DNA of 64,000 nt from assembly GCF_026013415.1 (NCBI RefSeq), contig NZ_JAPDOK010000004.1, forward strand, positions 186,001-250,000, written 5' to 3'. Both the position numbers and the translations under genes were made by a program. The stretch comes from Sphingomonas caeni. GTDB taxonomy: Bacteria > Pseudomonadota > Alphaproteobacteria > Sphingomonadales > Sphingomonadaceae. Below the pieces are notes generated by a model, which saw nothing but the letters and a program-made list of their open reading frames with translations, did not search any database and was not told the DNA's origin. Position 1 is the first letter of the stretch, and each line of letters begins with the position of its first letter. This document shows positions 20,356 through 28,107 of this stretch, piece after piece.

Positions 20356-20646
20356 ATGTGGACCTTGATCGTGGCGGACTCGCAAATGTGGCAACGGACC
20401 GACGGATTTGTCTCTGCCCCGGTCGGAGAGGGAACCGTGATCCTCGATCTGGATTCGGGCCGTTATTATTCATTCGACGATACAGCGCTGGCGATCTGGG
20501 ATTTGCTGCAAACCCCCCGGACCCTCGCGCAACTCGTCGAAATATTGACCGATACCTACGAGGTATCGCCCGAACAGTGCAGCGGCGACGTGGACAGGTT
20601 TTTCAACCAGCTCCTTGCGAAGGGGCTGGTCCGACAGGCCGCTTAG
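20356..20646 (+). CDS. PqqD-family peptide chaperone (RiPP recognition element)
   Basis: 96 residues forming one PqqD-like winged-helix domain: VILDLDSGRYYSFDDTALAI then WDLLQTPRTLAQLVEIL and the final helix FFNQLLAKGLV. Such domains (lasso B1, PqqD) bind leader peptides and deliver precursors to tailoring enzymes. A GTG at 20329 overlapping the kinase stop is an alternative start; ATG 20356 gives the normal family length. The precursor candidate follows 127 bases downstream. Confidence 0.87.
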   Translation: MWTLIVADSQMWQRTDGFVSAPVGEGTVILDLDSGRYYSFDDTALAIWDLLQTPRTLAQLVEILTDTYEVSPEQCSGDVDRFFNQLLAKGLVRQAA

Positions 20647-20773
20647 CGCATCGAACGACGGATCGATTCCGACGTCCGACGGTTGGTGCACAGCCCGCTC
20701 CGAAGTCCGTCCTTGTCCGGAACTGCGCTGCGGAGTAAGCAAGCATGCAACAGTGACAAAAGGGCGCCAAGTA

Positions 20774-20926
20774 ATGCAGCAGGAAAAATCGGACGTGGAG
20801 CGCGACGCCGGCGCGGCGCGGAAGCCATGGACGGCCCCCGAGCTCGGCGAGCTTGAAATCAGCCGGACCGCAAACAACCCCAGCGTCCTCAGCGACGGCG
20901 GCGTAGCGGACTGCAATCACGTCTGA
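20774..20926 (+). CDS. candidate RiPP precursor peptide with lasso-like leader
   Basis: 50 residues. The charged N-terminus is followed by KPWTAPELGELEISRT, which matches the leader pattern recognised by PqqD-type proteins (aromatic-x-x-P-x-L, here W19, P22, L24) and a Thr (T32) suitable as the penultimate leader residue. The remaining 17-18 residues (NNPSVLSDGGVADCNHV) would be the core. Asp41 is eight residues from N34 and could close a ring. The aromatic-to-Thr spacing is two residues shorter than in fusilassin. AGGG lies ten bases before the ATG. Function as precursor is inferred from position after the PqqD gene and next to the ligase gene. Confidence 0.68.
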   Translation: MQQEKSDVERDAGAARKPWTAPELGELEISRTANNPSVLSDGGVADCNHV

Positions 20927-20927
20927 C

Positions 20928-20941
20928 GATCAGGCCTGATC
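20928..20941. other. 14-bp perfect palindrome across convergent stop codons
   Basis: GATCAGGCCTGATC is a perfect palindrome lying between the precursor stop (20924-20926) and inside the 3' end of the convergent ligase gene (stop from 20930). It has no U-tract, so it is not a standard terminator. Confidence 0.4.
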
Positions 20942-22708
20942 CGAATCGGCGCGCATCGCGTCGGCCCACCATGTGAAAAATTCCGCGGCGATGACCGTGG
21001 ATTGAATACGCGACCATGCCTCGCCCACCAGCGAGCCGCCTGCGCCGAGCGCGGCGAGTTGGCCTTCGGCCCAATCGAGATCCAGCCAGTCCGCGGCACC
21101 GTTGCTGCGGTGGAGCGCCAGCCTTTCGCGTGCCGCTGGCGCCTGGCGCATCAGGCGGCGATGGAAATCGGGCGAGAAGACGTCCTTGGTGTTGCGCATC
21201 ACGATCCGGTCGGGGAGTCGGTCGCGCATGATCGCACGCGCGAGCGAGCGCGGCAGTCCCAGGCCTTCGGTGAAGCGGGACGGAAACCGCGCGGCGAGCT
21301 GTAGCAGCGCCCGATCGCGATACGGATAGACCTGACGCACCGACGGCTGCCATGTCGCGGTCGCGACCTTGCCGCTCTTGAAATAGGCCGCGGCCAGGCC
21401 GAGCGGTTGATCGGGGCGCATGACCGGAAAGACCTTGGTCAGCTTGATCGGCCTGGTGCCGAAGCTTTGCGCCAACAGTTCAAGTGCCCAGGGCGAGAGG
21501 GTGACCAGCAGACCCTCATGGGGCCAGCGCGGGGGGTGGATCGCCTCGGTCACGATCCTGCGGGCGTTCGTTCGAAGCCTCCTGTAACGGCCGATAAACG
21601 TTGCCTGAGGCGCAGCTCGCGTGAGCGCCATCTCACCGAAGACGCCGTCGAGCAGCAGCGTGGCGCCTTCGCGCTGCGCCGCGTCGTAAAATGCGCCGTA
21701 AAGATAATGACGCTGGCCAACGACGGGTTCCTCGGCATGCGCGAAGACATTGGCTGGTGGCCGATAGGCGTTGCTGTCCGCGGACGGCGACAGATAGGTG
21801 ACCGGCAGCCCGAGTGCGTGGCCGACAATCTCCATAAATTCGCGCTCGTCGCGCAGGCCGCTCCCGTCGGGTGCAACCGACGAAAGCGCAAACAACCTCT
21901 GCCCCGGCCGCTTTTCCTCCATTGCCAGCAGCGCTATCAGCGAAGAATCCAGGCCACCGCTCAGCATCACCGCGGCGCTTTGGTGACGGTGAAGATGGCG
22001 ACGAATCGCCGTGCGCGTTTCCGCCTCCAGCGCGGCGATGGCATCTTCGTAGCTGTCGTTCCAGGGATCGAAGGCCGGCTGCGCCGCGAACACGGTCCGG
22101 CGCCGGCCGAGGCCGTCGATACGGTGCACCGTTCCGCATTCGACCGACGTCACATTGCGCAGAAAGGTGCGACCCTCGCGCTGCTTGCGAAACGACCATC
22201 GCCCCATCGAGCAGATCAGGCCCAGCGGATCGAATTCGCCTCCGACCCAGGCCAGCCGGGCGAGCGTGGCCGCTTGGGGAGCGATGGCGACGCGCGTGCC
22301 GTCACAGGCGAAATACATCTGATCGCGCATGGTCTCCGACACCGCGAGATGCAAAACGCGCTCGCGACGATCGAATAGCAGCAGGCTCCATTCGCCGCGC
22401 AGCCGAGCAAAAGCCGCGTCTCCCCAACGTTCGAGCGCGGCGAGCACGAGCAGCGCGGGCTCGGTTGCGGCCGGCCGCGCGAGTGCGGCGGCGAGGCCGG
22501 GTTTGTCATCGAGATATCCCAGAAATGCGACCGTGATCTCGCCGGTTTCGCCGATGCTCGAATCCGCCACCTCGGCGGATTCGTCCCGCAATCCGACGGC
22601 GACAGAAGTATTCGCAACCGGCACGGCGAGTCCCAACGTCGCGCAATCGGCGCGGTCGAGCGGCGCACCGTTGAGTGAAACAAGGCCGTAGAGCCCATTC
22701 TTGATCAA
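20930..22708 (-). CDS. asparagine-synthetase-like ATP-dependent ligase (lasso cyclase-type)
   Basis: 592 residues. An N-terminal glutaminase-type domain (about 1-190, GEWSLLLFDRRERVLHL) is followed by the AsnB synthetase domain with the ATP-pyrophosphatase motif LSGGLDSSLIAL near residue 248 and a C-terminal QVYPYRDRALLQLAARFP. The catalytic Cys normally at position 2 is missing (MIKNGLYG), so glutamine hydrolysis should not occur, as in lasso cyclases, which adenylate an Asp/Glu side chain for macrolactam formation. The start is TTG, overlapping the upstream oxygenase stop (TTGA). It converges on the precursor gene with three bases between stops. Confidence 0.82.
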   Translation of the reverse strand: MIKNGLYGLVSLNGAPLDRADCATLGLAVPVANTSVAVGLRDESAEVADSSIGETGEITVAFLGYLDDKPGLAAALARPAATEPALLVLAALERWGDAAFARLRGEWSLLLFDRRERVLHLAVSETMRDQMYFACDGTRVAIAPQAATLARLAWVGGEFDPLGLICSMGRWSFRKQREGRTFLRNVTSVECGTVHRIDGLGRRRTVFAAQPAFDPWNDSYEDAIAALEAETRTAIRRHLHRHQSAAVMLSGGLDSSLIALLAMEEKRPGQRLFALSSVAPDGSGLRDEREFMEIVGHALGLPVTYLSPSADSNAYRPPANVFAHAEEPVVGQRHYLYGAFYDAAQREGATLLLDGVFGEMALTRAAPQATFIGRYRRLRTNARRIVTEAIHPPRWPHEGLLVTLSPWALELLAQSFGTRPIKLTKVFPVMRPDQPLGLAAAYFKSGKVATATWQPSVRQVYPYRDRALLQLAARFPSRFTEGLGLPRSLARAIMRDRLPDRIVMRNTKDVFSPDFHRRLMRQAPAARERLALHRSNGAADWLDLDWAEGQLAALGAGGSLVGEAWSRIQSTVIAAEFFTWWADAMRADSDQA

Positions 22709-23334
22709 TTCGCGTCTCCGAGAAACCACCCGGCAAACACCGTTCGCGGGCCGCCCGCAGTCACTGGCAGTAGCCGGTGCTGCAAGCCAGCGCCGATCGG
22801 GAACAAGAGCGCCTCGCCCGGCTCGGAATGGACATGGCGAAACGTCGGGGCGTCGGATTGCAGATCCCGAAACTCGAATACGCCGCCCTGATACCCGACG
22901 GTGCCGAGATTTATCGTGATCGCGAGCTTGCGCCGCGGCTCGACGCGATCGTCGTGCCAACCGAGCCGATCCCCGGAAGCCGCGCCGAATTGCGCAACCG
23001 CGCCCGCGACCTCGGTCAGCCGCGCATCGCCGACAAGCGACTCCATGAACCGCAACACCTCCGGCCGCCCGAGCGCCAGGCAGAGCGCATCGCCTGCATG
23101 GCCGGGCGCCTCGATTGTGCGGGCACCGACATCGTCGATGTTCGACGGCACGAAGCTCGCATCCGACAGGATTCGGATCAGCAGGCGGAGAAGATCGGCG
23201 TCGAGAAAGCGTCGGAGCACTACCGGCCGGCGCCGCAGAAGCGCATCGCGTATCCGCGCGGCAATAGCACCGGATTCCTCCACGACGGTTCGCGCAGGGA
23301 ACAGGCACACAGGTGAAACTGGCGAAATCGGCAC
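22705..23334 (-). CDS. 2OG-Fe(II) oxygenase
   Basis: 209 residues. The metal motif appears as GWHDD, with a distal histidine in GAGLQHRLLPV and an arginine in GPRTVFAGW, the HxD...H...R layout of 2-oxoglutarate-dependent hydroxylases. ITINLGTVGYQGGVFEF gives the typical jelly-roll strand and turn. It is shorter than, and unlike, the two TPR-fused oxygenases in the cluster. It opens with GTG and is translationally coupled to the ligase, so it probably acts on the same peptide. Confidence 0.78.
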   Translation of the reverse strand: MPISPVSPVCLFPARTVVEESGAIAARIRDALLRRRPVVLRRFLDADLLRLLIRILSDASFVPSNIDDVGARTIEAPGHAGDALCLALGRPEVLRFMESLVGDARLTEVAGAVAQFGAASGDRLGWHDDRVEPRRKLAITINLGTVGYQGGVFEFRDLQSDAPTFRHVHSEPGEALLFPIGAGLQHRLLPVTAGGPRTVFAGWFLGDAN

Positions 23335-23637
23335 GATCCCATTTATTCGACCGGCCCCTGAGCGCGGCCGACCGTTTCTCGAAGCGAATCGACCGCGTCC
23401 TTATGAGCGATACGGCTGTCGAGCGCGCGGCAGAGGAACGCACATCAACCGAACTGCGCTCGGGAGGCAATAGCGATGCCTCGGGTGACGCCGGCGAAGG
23501 CCGACACGGCTTGGGGTGGGGTGACGTTGGCCAAAGCGCTCAAAGCAACGGGCGCACCACGAGAAAACGCGAAGCCGAAAGACGATTGATTAGCGGCCGC
23601 AAGCGCCAAGCGGCGTGGATGCCGTCGACGTCGTAAT

Positions 23638-23661
23638 AATTTTCAGTGCTCCATCAATGCC
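23638..23661 (+). repeat. 24-bp junction repeat, copy 2
   Basis: AATTTTCAGTGCTCCATCAA TGCC matches copy 1 (12458-12481) with a single mismatch, in the same orientation. The two copies bracket ~11.2 kb containing the recombinase remnant and the peptide cluster. The stretch from 23335 to here shows no convincing gene. Confidence 0.6.
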
Positions 23662-23817
23662 TTGGAGAGACGGAGCCCTGGATTGCGAGTATTTCCTCGG
23701 GCTGAAAGTGTCTCTGTCCCCGAAAGTGATACTGCCATCGGCGCAAGCGACGGAAAGCACGCCACTATTGCAGGTGTATCCGAGAGAAAAAATCGTCTTA
23801 AAACAGATACTTAATAG

Positions 23818-23863
23818 TGGCGCCCGGGGACGGAGTCGAACCGCCGACACTGCGATTTTCAGT
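23818..23863 (-). pseudogene. 3' half of tRNA-Phe(GAA), integration scar
   Basis: Read on the minus strand, bases 23863-23818 give ACTGAAAATCGCA, then the T-arm CGGCGGTTCGACTCCGTC and the acceptor strand CCCGGGC-G-CCA. This is the tRNA-Phe pattern from the anticodon loop (CTGAAAA, anticodon GAA) to the 3' end. The bases 5' of the loop (CCAAGGAA) do not pair with TCGCA, and no D-arm or 5' acceptor is present. A crossover in the anticodon loop is typical of tRNA-targeting integrases. No complete tRNA-Phe is seen elsewhere in the window. Confidence 0.78.
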
Positions 23864-23992
23864 TTCCTTGGCGACTAATCCGGCGGGTTCTGGGCTGTTC
23901 CATTCAGCTCTGTCTTCAAGGCGGTTGGGCGATTAGATCGCCGGCACGGTTCGCGGTTGTTCTCGCGAAAGCCTGCGTAATCCCGGCGCCTC

Positions 23993-24011
23993 TACACAGG
24001 AATTACACCAG
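23993..24011 (+). repeat. 19-bp direct repeat, copy 1
   Basis: TACACAGGAATTACACCAG is identical to 25864-25882. Copy 2 directly follows the stop of an integrase tail. The bases around copy 1 (23864-24316) show no gene. Confidence 0.6.
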
Positions 24012-24316
24012 AGCAGGAACGCAGTCGTTTCAGCGAATACGCGTCGGCCGGCGTGCTCAGACACAACTGTAAGGCCGTCAAACCCGATGCGATCAACGTG
24101 AAGCAGAGGCTGTTTGGAGAGCGAGAGCCGGAGCGGAAAGGAACCGAGGCTCCCTGCCACAACTGTCAGCGCTAAAACTGAATGCGCGTGCGAAAACTCC
24201 GCACAAAGCGCGAGGTCGAAATCAAAAGCCGGAACCGCCGTCAACCAGCGTGCGCACCTGGATCGTCATTATGAACTCCCTCTTCGGCCTTATGGTACGG
24301 CAAGCTGACCGAATGC

Positions 24317-25618
24317 TTAAGCCGCCCCCCCTGTTCCGGCTTTGCGCCGTGGTTGACGCGCACTAACGGGTTGCGACGCACTCGGCAAAGGCTTTTTCCA
24401 CCAGACCATTAGACCCTGCTGCGGCAGCACGATGTCATATAGCTCCCATTTCAGGAAGGACGCGTTTGACCCGATACTGCGCAGTGTCCCGGGATGGATC
24501 GCCCGCGCCCGAATTAGGAGGTTCTCCCCGGTTCTATCGATGACCGAGAGCGTTAGCGCCTCCGTGATCTGAAATGATCGAAACACCTCGGTATCTTCAA
24601 ATTCCTTCATCATCGTGTAGCAGGCTTCTACGCGCAGTTCCTCGCCGGGCTTGAGATTGTAGATACAGATATCGACGTTGCCGTCCGCACTGTCCTCGGC
24701 GAACCCAGCTTGAATCTGCGCGTTCGCCCTGTCCAATGCTTCGTCGGCTATCGGCTCGTCGTTAATCTTTACCGATTTGAGCACAACCAGCGGTCTCAGC
24801 TCGTCGACGAGCGGATTAGGCAAACTTAGAGAAACGGGGACATCGAACGACGCGTCCTGAGACATCTTGGGATTGGCAATATTTTGCGTAAGACCGGCAA
24901 AAACGACGTCGACGCATACGAACTTTCGTCCTGCCAGACGGCCTTCGGATGTCTCCCAGATTGTAAGCGTGTATGAGATGTCCAACCGCTTTCTGAGAAT
25001 CGGCCGCTCTAGCATCTTTTTGATCGCAGTGAGGGCAGCGGGCGGGTGGGAGTTTCCAAAGAGGCCGTCAAATACATTGATGGAGATTTGCTCAGCTTTG
25101 GCGCTCAATGTGTCGTTCAATCGCTTGCGGTTGCCTCGCTCAAAAAGGTTCGACACGACTACTGAAACCAATAGAGCGACACTTAGAGACTTCAGCACAT
25201 CGACCCCGGCGAGGGGCATATCAATGCCGCGAAAAGTGTGCCGCTTCTCGTGAAACTCGGTGATTGCGGCCTTGCAATCTTCAAGAATCGTCGCGCCGCC
25301 GACGCATCGCCGCAGCAGCTCCGGATAATCGTCCGGACCATCGATTCGCTGCTGCCAAAGGAGTGCGAAGAAAAAGATGGCGCTGCAAATCGCAAGCGTC
25401 AGCAATGTCGTGCGCGTCGTCTTCTCTTCGGCGACGATCCAATGCCGGTGTGGATGCGGTTCCTCCCCTTTTTGCCCTAGGGAGTCGCTATGAAGTAACG
25501 GCGGTGGTTCGTGCACCGACAGCGGCGGCGCTGGCGGAGAAAAGGGCTTGCGCGACCACCACGCGAGGGTCCGCGCTTTGATTTCGGCAGGACTGAGGTT
25601 CGATTTCCTGTCGGCCAT
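24317..25618 (-). CDS. membrane-anchored protein of unknown function
   Basis: 433 residues, no family recognised. A proline-rich cytoplasmic start is followed by one clear membrane segment (about residues 73-90, LLTLAICSAIFFFALLW) and a second hydrophobic stretch (about 147-165, LKSLSVALLVSVVVSNLF). A large soluble domain rich in beta strands follows to the end. The start is the ATG at 25618, next to an in-frame TTG. Base composition looks less GC-rich than the flanking chromosomal genes, in keeping with acquired DNA. It stands alone between scars. Confidence 0.6.
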   Translation of the reverse strand: MADRKSNLSPAEIKARTLAWWSRKPFSPPAPPLSVHEPPPLLHSDSLGQKGEEPHPHRHWIVAEEKTTRTTLLTLAICSAIFFFALLWQQRIDGPDDYPELLRRCVGGATILEDCKAAITEFHEKRHTFRGIDMPLAGVDVLKSLSVALLVSVVVSNLFERGNRKRLNDTLSAKAEQISINVFDGLFGNSHPPAALTAIKKMLERPILRKRLDISYTLTIWETSEGRLAGRKFVCVDVVFAGLTQNIANPKMSQDASFDVPVSLSLPNPLVDELRPLVVLKSVKINDEPIADEALDRANAQIQAGFAEDSADGNVDICIYNLKPGEELRVEACYTMMKEFEDTEVFRSFQITEALTLSVIDRTGENLLIRARAIHPGTLRSIGSNASFLKWELYDIVLPQQGLMVWWKKPLPSASQPVSARQPRRKAGTGGAA

Positions 25619-25760
25619 CAATCGGAAATCTTAAGCCGATTGTTGAGAATTACGTCAAACTGCCTTCCTGTTGACACCGGTGCCCCCTCTCCGCGTCTTC
25701 GGAGACACTCGCCGTAATCAAAGAAAATTGCAATGCACTTGATCCTCTAGTCTTACCCAG

Positions 25761-25862
25761 GGTGCGGGTAGCTATGCCCATGCCAACGGCGCGCACATCG
25801 ACGCGGCGATGGATAAGCTTGAGGATCGAATCAGCCTTGGGATCGGTGAAATCGCGGCCTGA
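25761..25862 (+). pseudogene. C-terminal tail of a tyrosine-type integrase
   Basis: A 33-residue open stretch ending in TGA reads GAGSYAHANGAHIDAAMDKL then EDRIS..., like the end of phage integrases where the nucleophile Tyr (SYAHANG) is followed by a final helix. No upstream integrase domain is found in the frame, so it is a remnant. The 19-bp repeat begins two bases after its stop. Confidence 0.5.
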
Positions 25863-25863
25863 T

Positions 25864-25882
25864 TACACAGGAATTACACCAG
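25864..25882 (+). repeat. 19-bp direct repeat, copy 2
   Basis: TACACAGGAATTACACCAG, identical to 23993-24011, immediately after the integrase remnant. The two copies bracket the lone membrane-protein gene. Confidence 0.6.
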
Positions 25883-25969
25883 CGGGTTTCAACCGCAGGT
25901 TATGAAAACGTTAAGTGATTGAAAAAGATGGTGCGCGACGCAGTCACTCGCGAACCGGTCTCACGCGAA

Positions 25970-26099
25970 AACAGGGAATTCTGATCAATTCGGTCGCGTC
26001 ATCTCGCCTGAAAATATGGCAGAAATCCGAGGGTTTTTCGCCTCTTCGTTGAAAGAGCTGGATCCCAGAACAGGGAAACCAAAAGCAGGTAACAGGGAA
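25970..26099 (+). repeat. three dispersed AACAGGGAA words
   Basis: AACAGGGAA occurs at 25970-25978, 26069-26077 and 26091-26099 within a gene-less stretch (25883-26362). Similar AGGCAAAAACAGGCAAAA runs follow. Nothing else is recognised in this gap. Confidence 0.4.
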
Positions 26100-26362
26100 C
26101 CTCTTTCACCCTATCAGGCAAAAACAGGCAAAATCGGCTGCCCCGCCGAACCCGAATTGACATGACCTGCTTTCGGGGTGAATCTACACGAGTGCCTTCC
26201 GAGGATCTCGGACAGGCTGCTGTGGTAAGCCATGGCACTCGGCGAAGCCGAAACCAGTGAGCCGATGGCTCGCACCCTCGCTTGACCGATGGTCGGTGGG
26301 TTTTCCCTTGAATTTATAGCGCGCTTTTCGGCCCTGGTCGCAGTGCGCCGGAGAATCCAGCC

Positions 26363-27700
26363 ATGTCGCTTACGAACTCAAAAATTGTCATGCGCGCGGT
26401 CGCAGCTCTGCGTGCCAGGGCCAGAAATCCTCGGACCCACGGCAAGAAGCAGATCCGGAAAATTGCAGATTCCATTGAGAAGTTCGGGTTCGTCACCCCA
26501 ATCCTCATCGACCCGACCCTGACTGTGATTGCCGGGCACGGTCGCCTGATGGCGGCCAAAATCCTGGGGCTTTCGCAGATCCCCACGCTCATGCTTGAGC
26601 ATCTTAGCCCGGAGGAAATCCGAGCATATGTCATTGCCGACAATCAGCTTGCCAGTTTGGCGGGCTGGGATCGGGAGCTTCTTTCTCTCGAAATCGCAGA
26701 GCTGAGCGAGATCGCGATAGACCTAGATCTCACGGTTACCGGCTTCGAAGTGCATGACCTGGATTTGCTGCGCGATGTCGCCGGATCAAAAACTCGCCAG
26801 CCTGACTGCCCTGTGCCGGCAGTGGAGAGATCTGGGACCCCGATTAGCCAGCTTGGCGATATCTGGGATATTGGGGAGCACCGTCTCCTTTGCGGGAACG
26901 CGCTCGATCCAGGTTCTTATGACCGATTGCTCGGCAAAGAGCTGGCCGATCTGGTCGTGACAGATCCGCCATACAACGTTGCTATTTCGGGCCACGTTTG
27001 TGGCAGCGGGGTCATCCAACACCCCGAATTTGTGATGGCGTCGGGCGAAATGACGCCCGAGCAGTTCGAGCGTTTCCTGTCGCTAACATGCGTGAATTTG
27101 GCTCGGTTCAGCCGCTCTGGCTCGCTGCATTTCATCTTCATGGACTGGCGATCGATTGGCGCCCTGCTCGCCGCGGGGGAGGAGGCGTTTGATGAGCTGA
27201 TCAACATCATTGTGTGGGTGAAAAGCAACGGCGGCATGGGCACGCTCTATCGGTCTCGTCACGAGATGGTCGCGCTCTTCAAGCACGGTAAGCGGGCTCA
27301 CAAGAACAACGTCGCCCTGGGTGCGAATGGGCGATATCGAACCAACGTCTGGGAATATCCGGGTGCAAACTCGACAGGTGGCCGATCGAAATCGGATCTC
27401 GCAATGCACCCTACTGTGAAAAATCTCGACATGATCACCGAGGCCATCCGAGATGTCAGTGATCCAAACGACGTCGTCCTCGACGCGTTCGGAGGTTCGG
27501 GCACCACACTGGTTGCCGCGGAGCGTTGCGGTCGCAAGGCCAGGTTGATCGAACTCGATCCGCACTACTGCGATGTGATCATCCGCCGTGCTGAATCCGA
27601 GGGCTTGGAAGCAACGTTAGCGTGCGATGGCCAGACATTCTCGCAAGTGAGGGCGTCCCGATCTTCTCGAGATGTCGCTGCTGCAGGGTCCGTTGAATGA
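26363..27700 (+). CDS. ParB-domain/DNA methyltransferase fusion
   Basis: 445 residues. The N-terminal ~115 residues are a ParB/Srx-like domain (IEKFGFVTPILID, AGHGRLMAAKILG). The rest is an amino-methyltransferase of the beta arrangement: motif IV VVTDPPYNVAIS near residue 195 precedes motif I DAFGGSGTTL near 375. It would methylate adenine N6 or cytosine N4 at an unknown site. Such fusions are common in prophages and islands, and it leads an overlapping trio ending in a DUF5681 gene. It is not evidently paired with a restriction enzyme. Confidence 0.9.
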   Translation: MSLTNSKIVMRAVAALRARARNPRTHGKKQIRKIADSIEKFGFVTPILIDPTLTVIAGHGRLMAAKILGLSQIPTLMLEHLSPEEIRAYVIADNQLASLAGWDRELLSLEIAELSEIAIDLDLTVTGFEVHDLDLLRDVAGSKTRQPDCPVPAVERSGTPISQLGDIWDIGEHRLLCGNALDPGSYDRLLGKELADLVVTDPPYNVAISGHVCGSGVIQHPEFVMASGEMTPEQFERFLSLTCVNLARFSRSGSLHFIFMDWRSIGALLAAGEEAFDELINIIVWVKSNGGMGTLYRSRHEMVALFKHGKRAHKNNVALGANGRYRTNVWEYPGANSTGGRSKSDLAMHPTVKNLDMITEAIRDVSDPNDVVLDAFGGSGTTLVAAERCGRKARLIELDPHYCDVIIRRAESEGLEATLACDGQTFSQVRASRSSRDVAAAGSVE

Positions 27701-28107
27701 ATACGACCGAGCCCGGTAAACCGGGGAAGGCCCGCTCAGCACGGGCTGGAGAAGCCCCGCTTGATATTGGAAAAATCCTGCATCGCCGGATCCAGGTCGT
27801 GCAAGGCGGCGTGACCAAGGGGATGCACCCCGCCGAAGCCTCGATCAGGTCCGTGGCGTCAAAAGCGATTGGCGGCTGCATGCGCGCTGCAAAACGCTTT
27901 CTAAAACAATGCGAATCAGCGGGCCTCTTTGAGATGCCGGAAGCATTGGACGACCACGTCTACGTTCATAGGGTCCCCAAGGAATGGGACTATGATGAGT
28001 GGAGGGCAAAGTTCGATGAACTCGGACCGCCACCGTGGCCGGGTGAGCGAGATGGCCTCATACCGGCAGACAGGCGCGAGCAAGATGGCAGATGGACCAA
28101 CCGATGA
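27697..28107 (+). CDS. hypothetical protein in phage-like trio
   Basis: 136 residues, no family recognised. It is basic at the start and has aromatic/acidic stretches later (VPKEWDYDEWRAKFDEL). The ATG overlaps the methyltransferase stop, and its end overlaps the DUF5681 gene, so it is a co-translated member of the phage-like trio. Confidence 0.6.
   Translation: MNTTEPGKPGKARSARAGEAPLDIGKILHRRIQVVQGGVTKGMHPAEASIRSVASKAIGGCMRAAKRFLKQCESAGLFEMPEALDDHVYVHRVPKEWDYDEWRAKFDELGPPPWPGERDGLIPADRREQDGRWTNR

Noticed and set aside
22709..23470. Extension of the ligase frame upstream of 22708
   Set aside because: It overlaps the 2OG-oxygenase in a different frame and has Arg/Ala-rich, domain-less sequence; TTGA coupling supports 22708.
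23313..23636. Plus-strand open frame of 107 codons after the oxygenase gene
   Set aside because: No domain, no ribosome-binding site, antisense to the oxygenase start.
23760..23822. 10-bp inverted repeat CGCCACTATT / AATAGTGGCG
   Set aside because: Short and partly within the tRNA-Phe 3' end; possible tRNA terminator structure but too weak to call.
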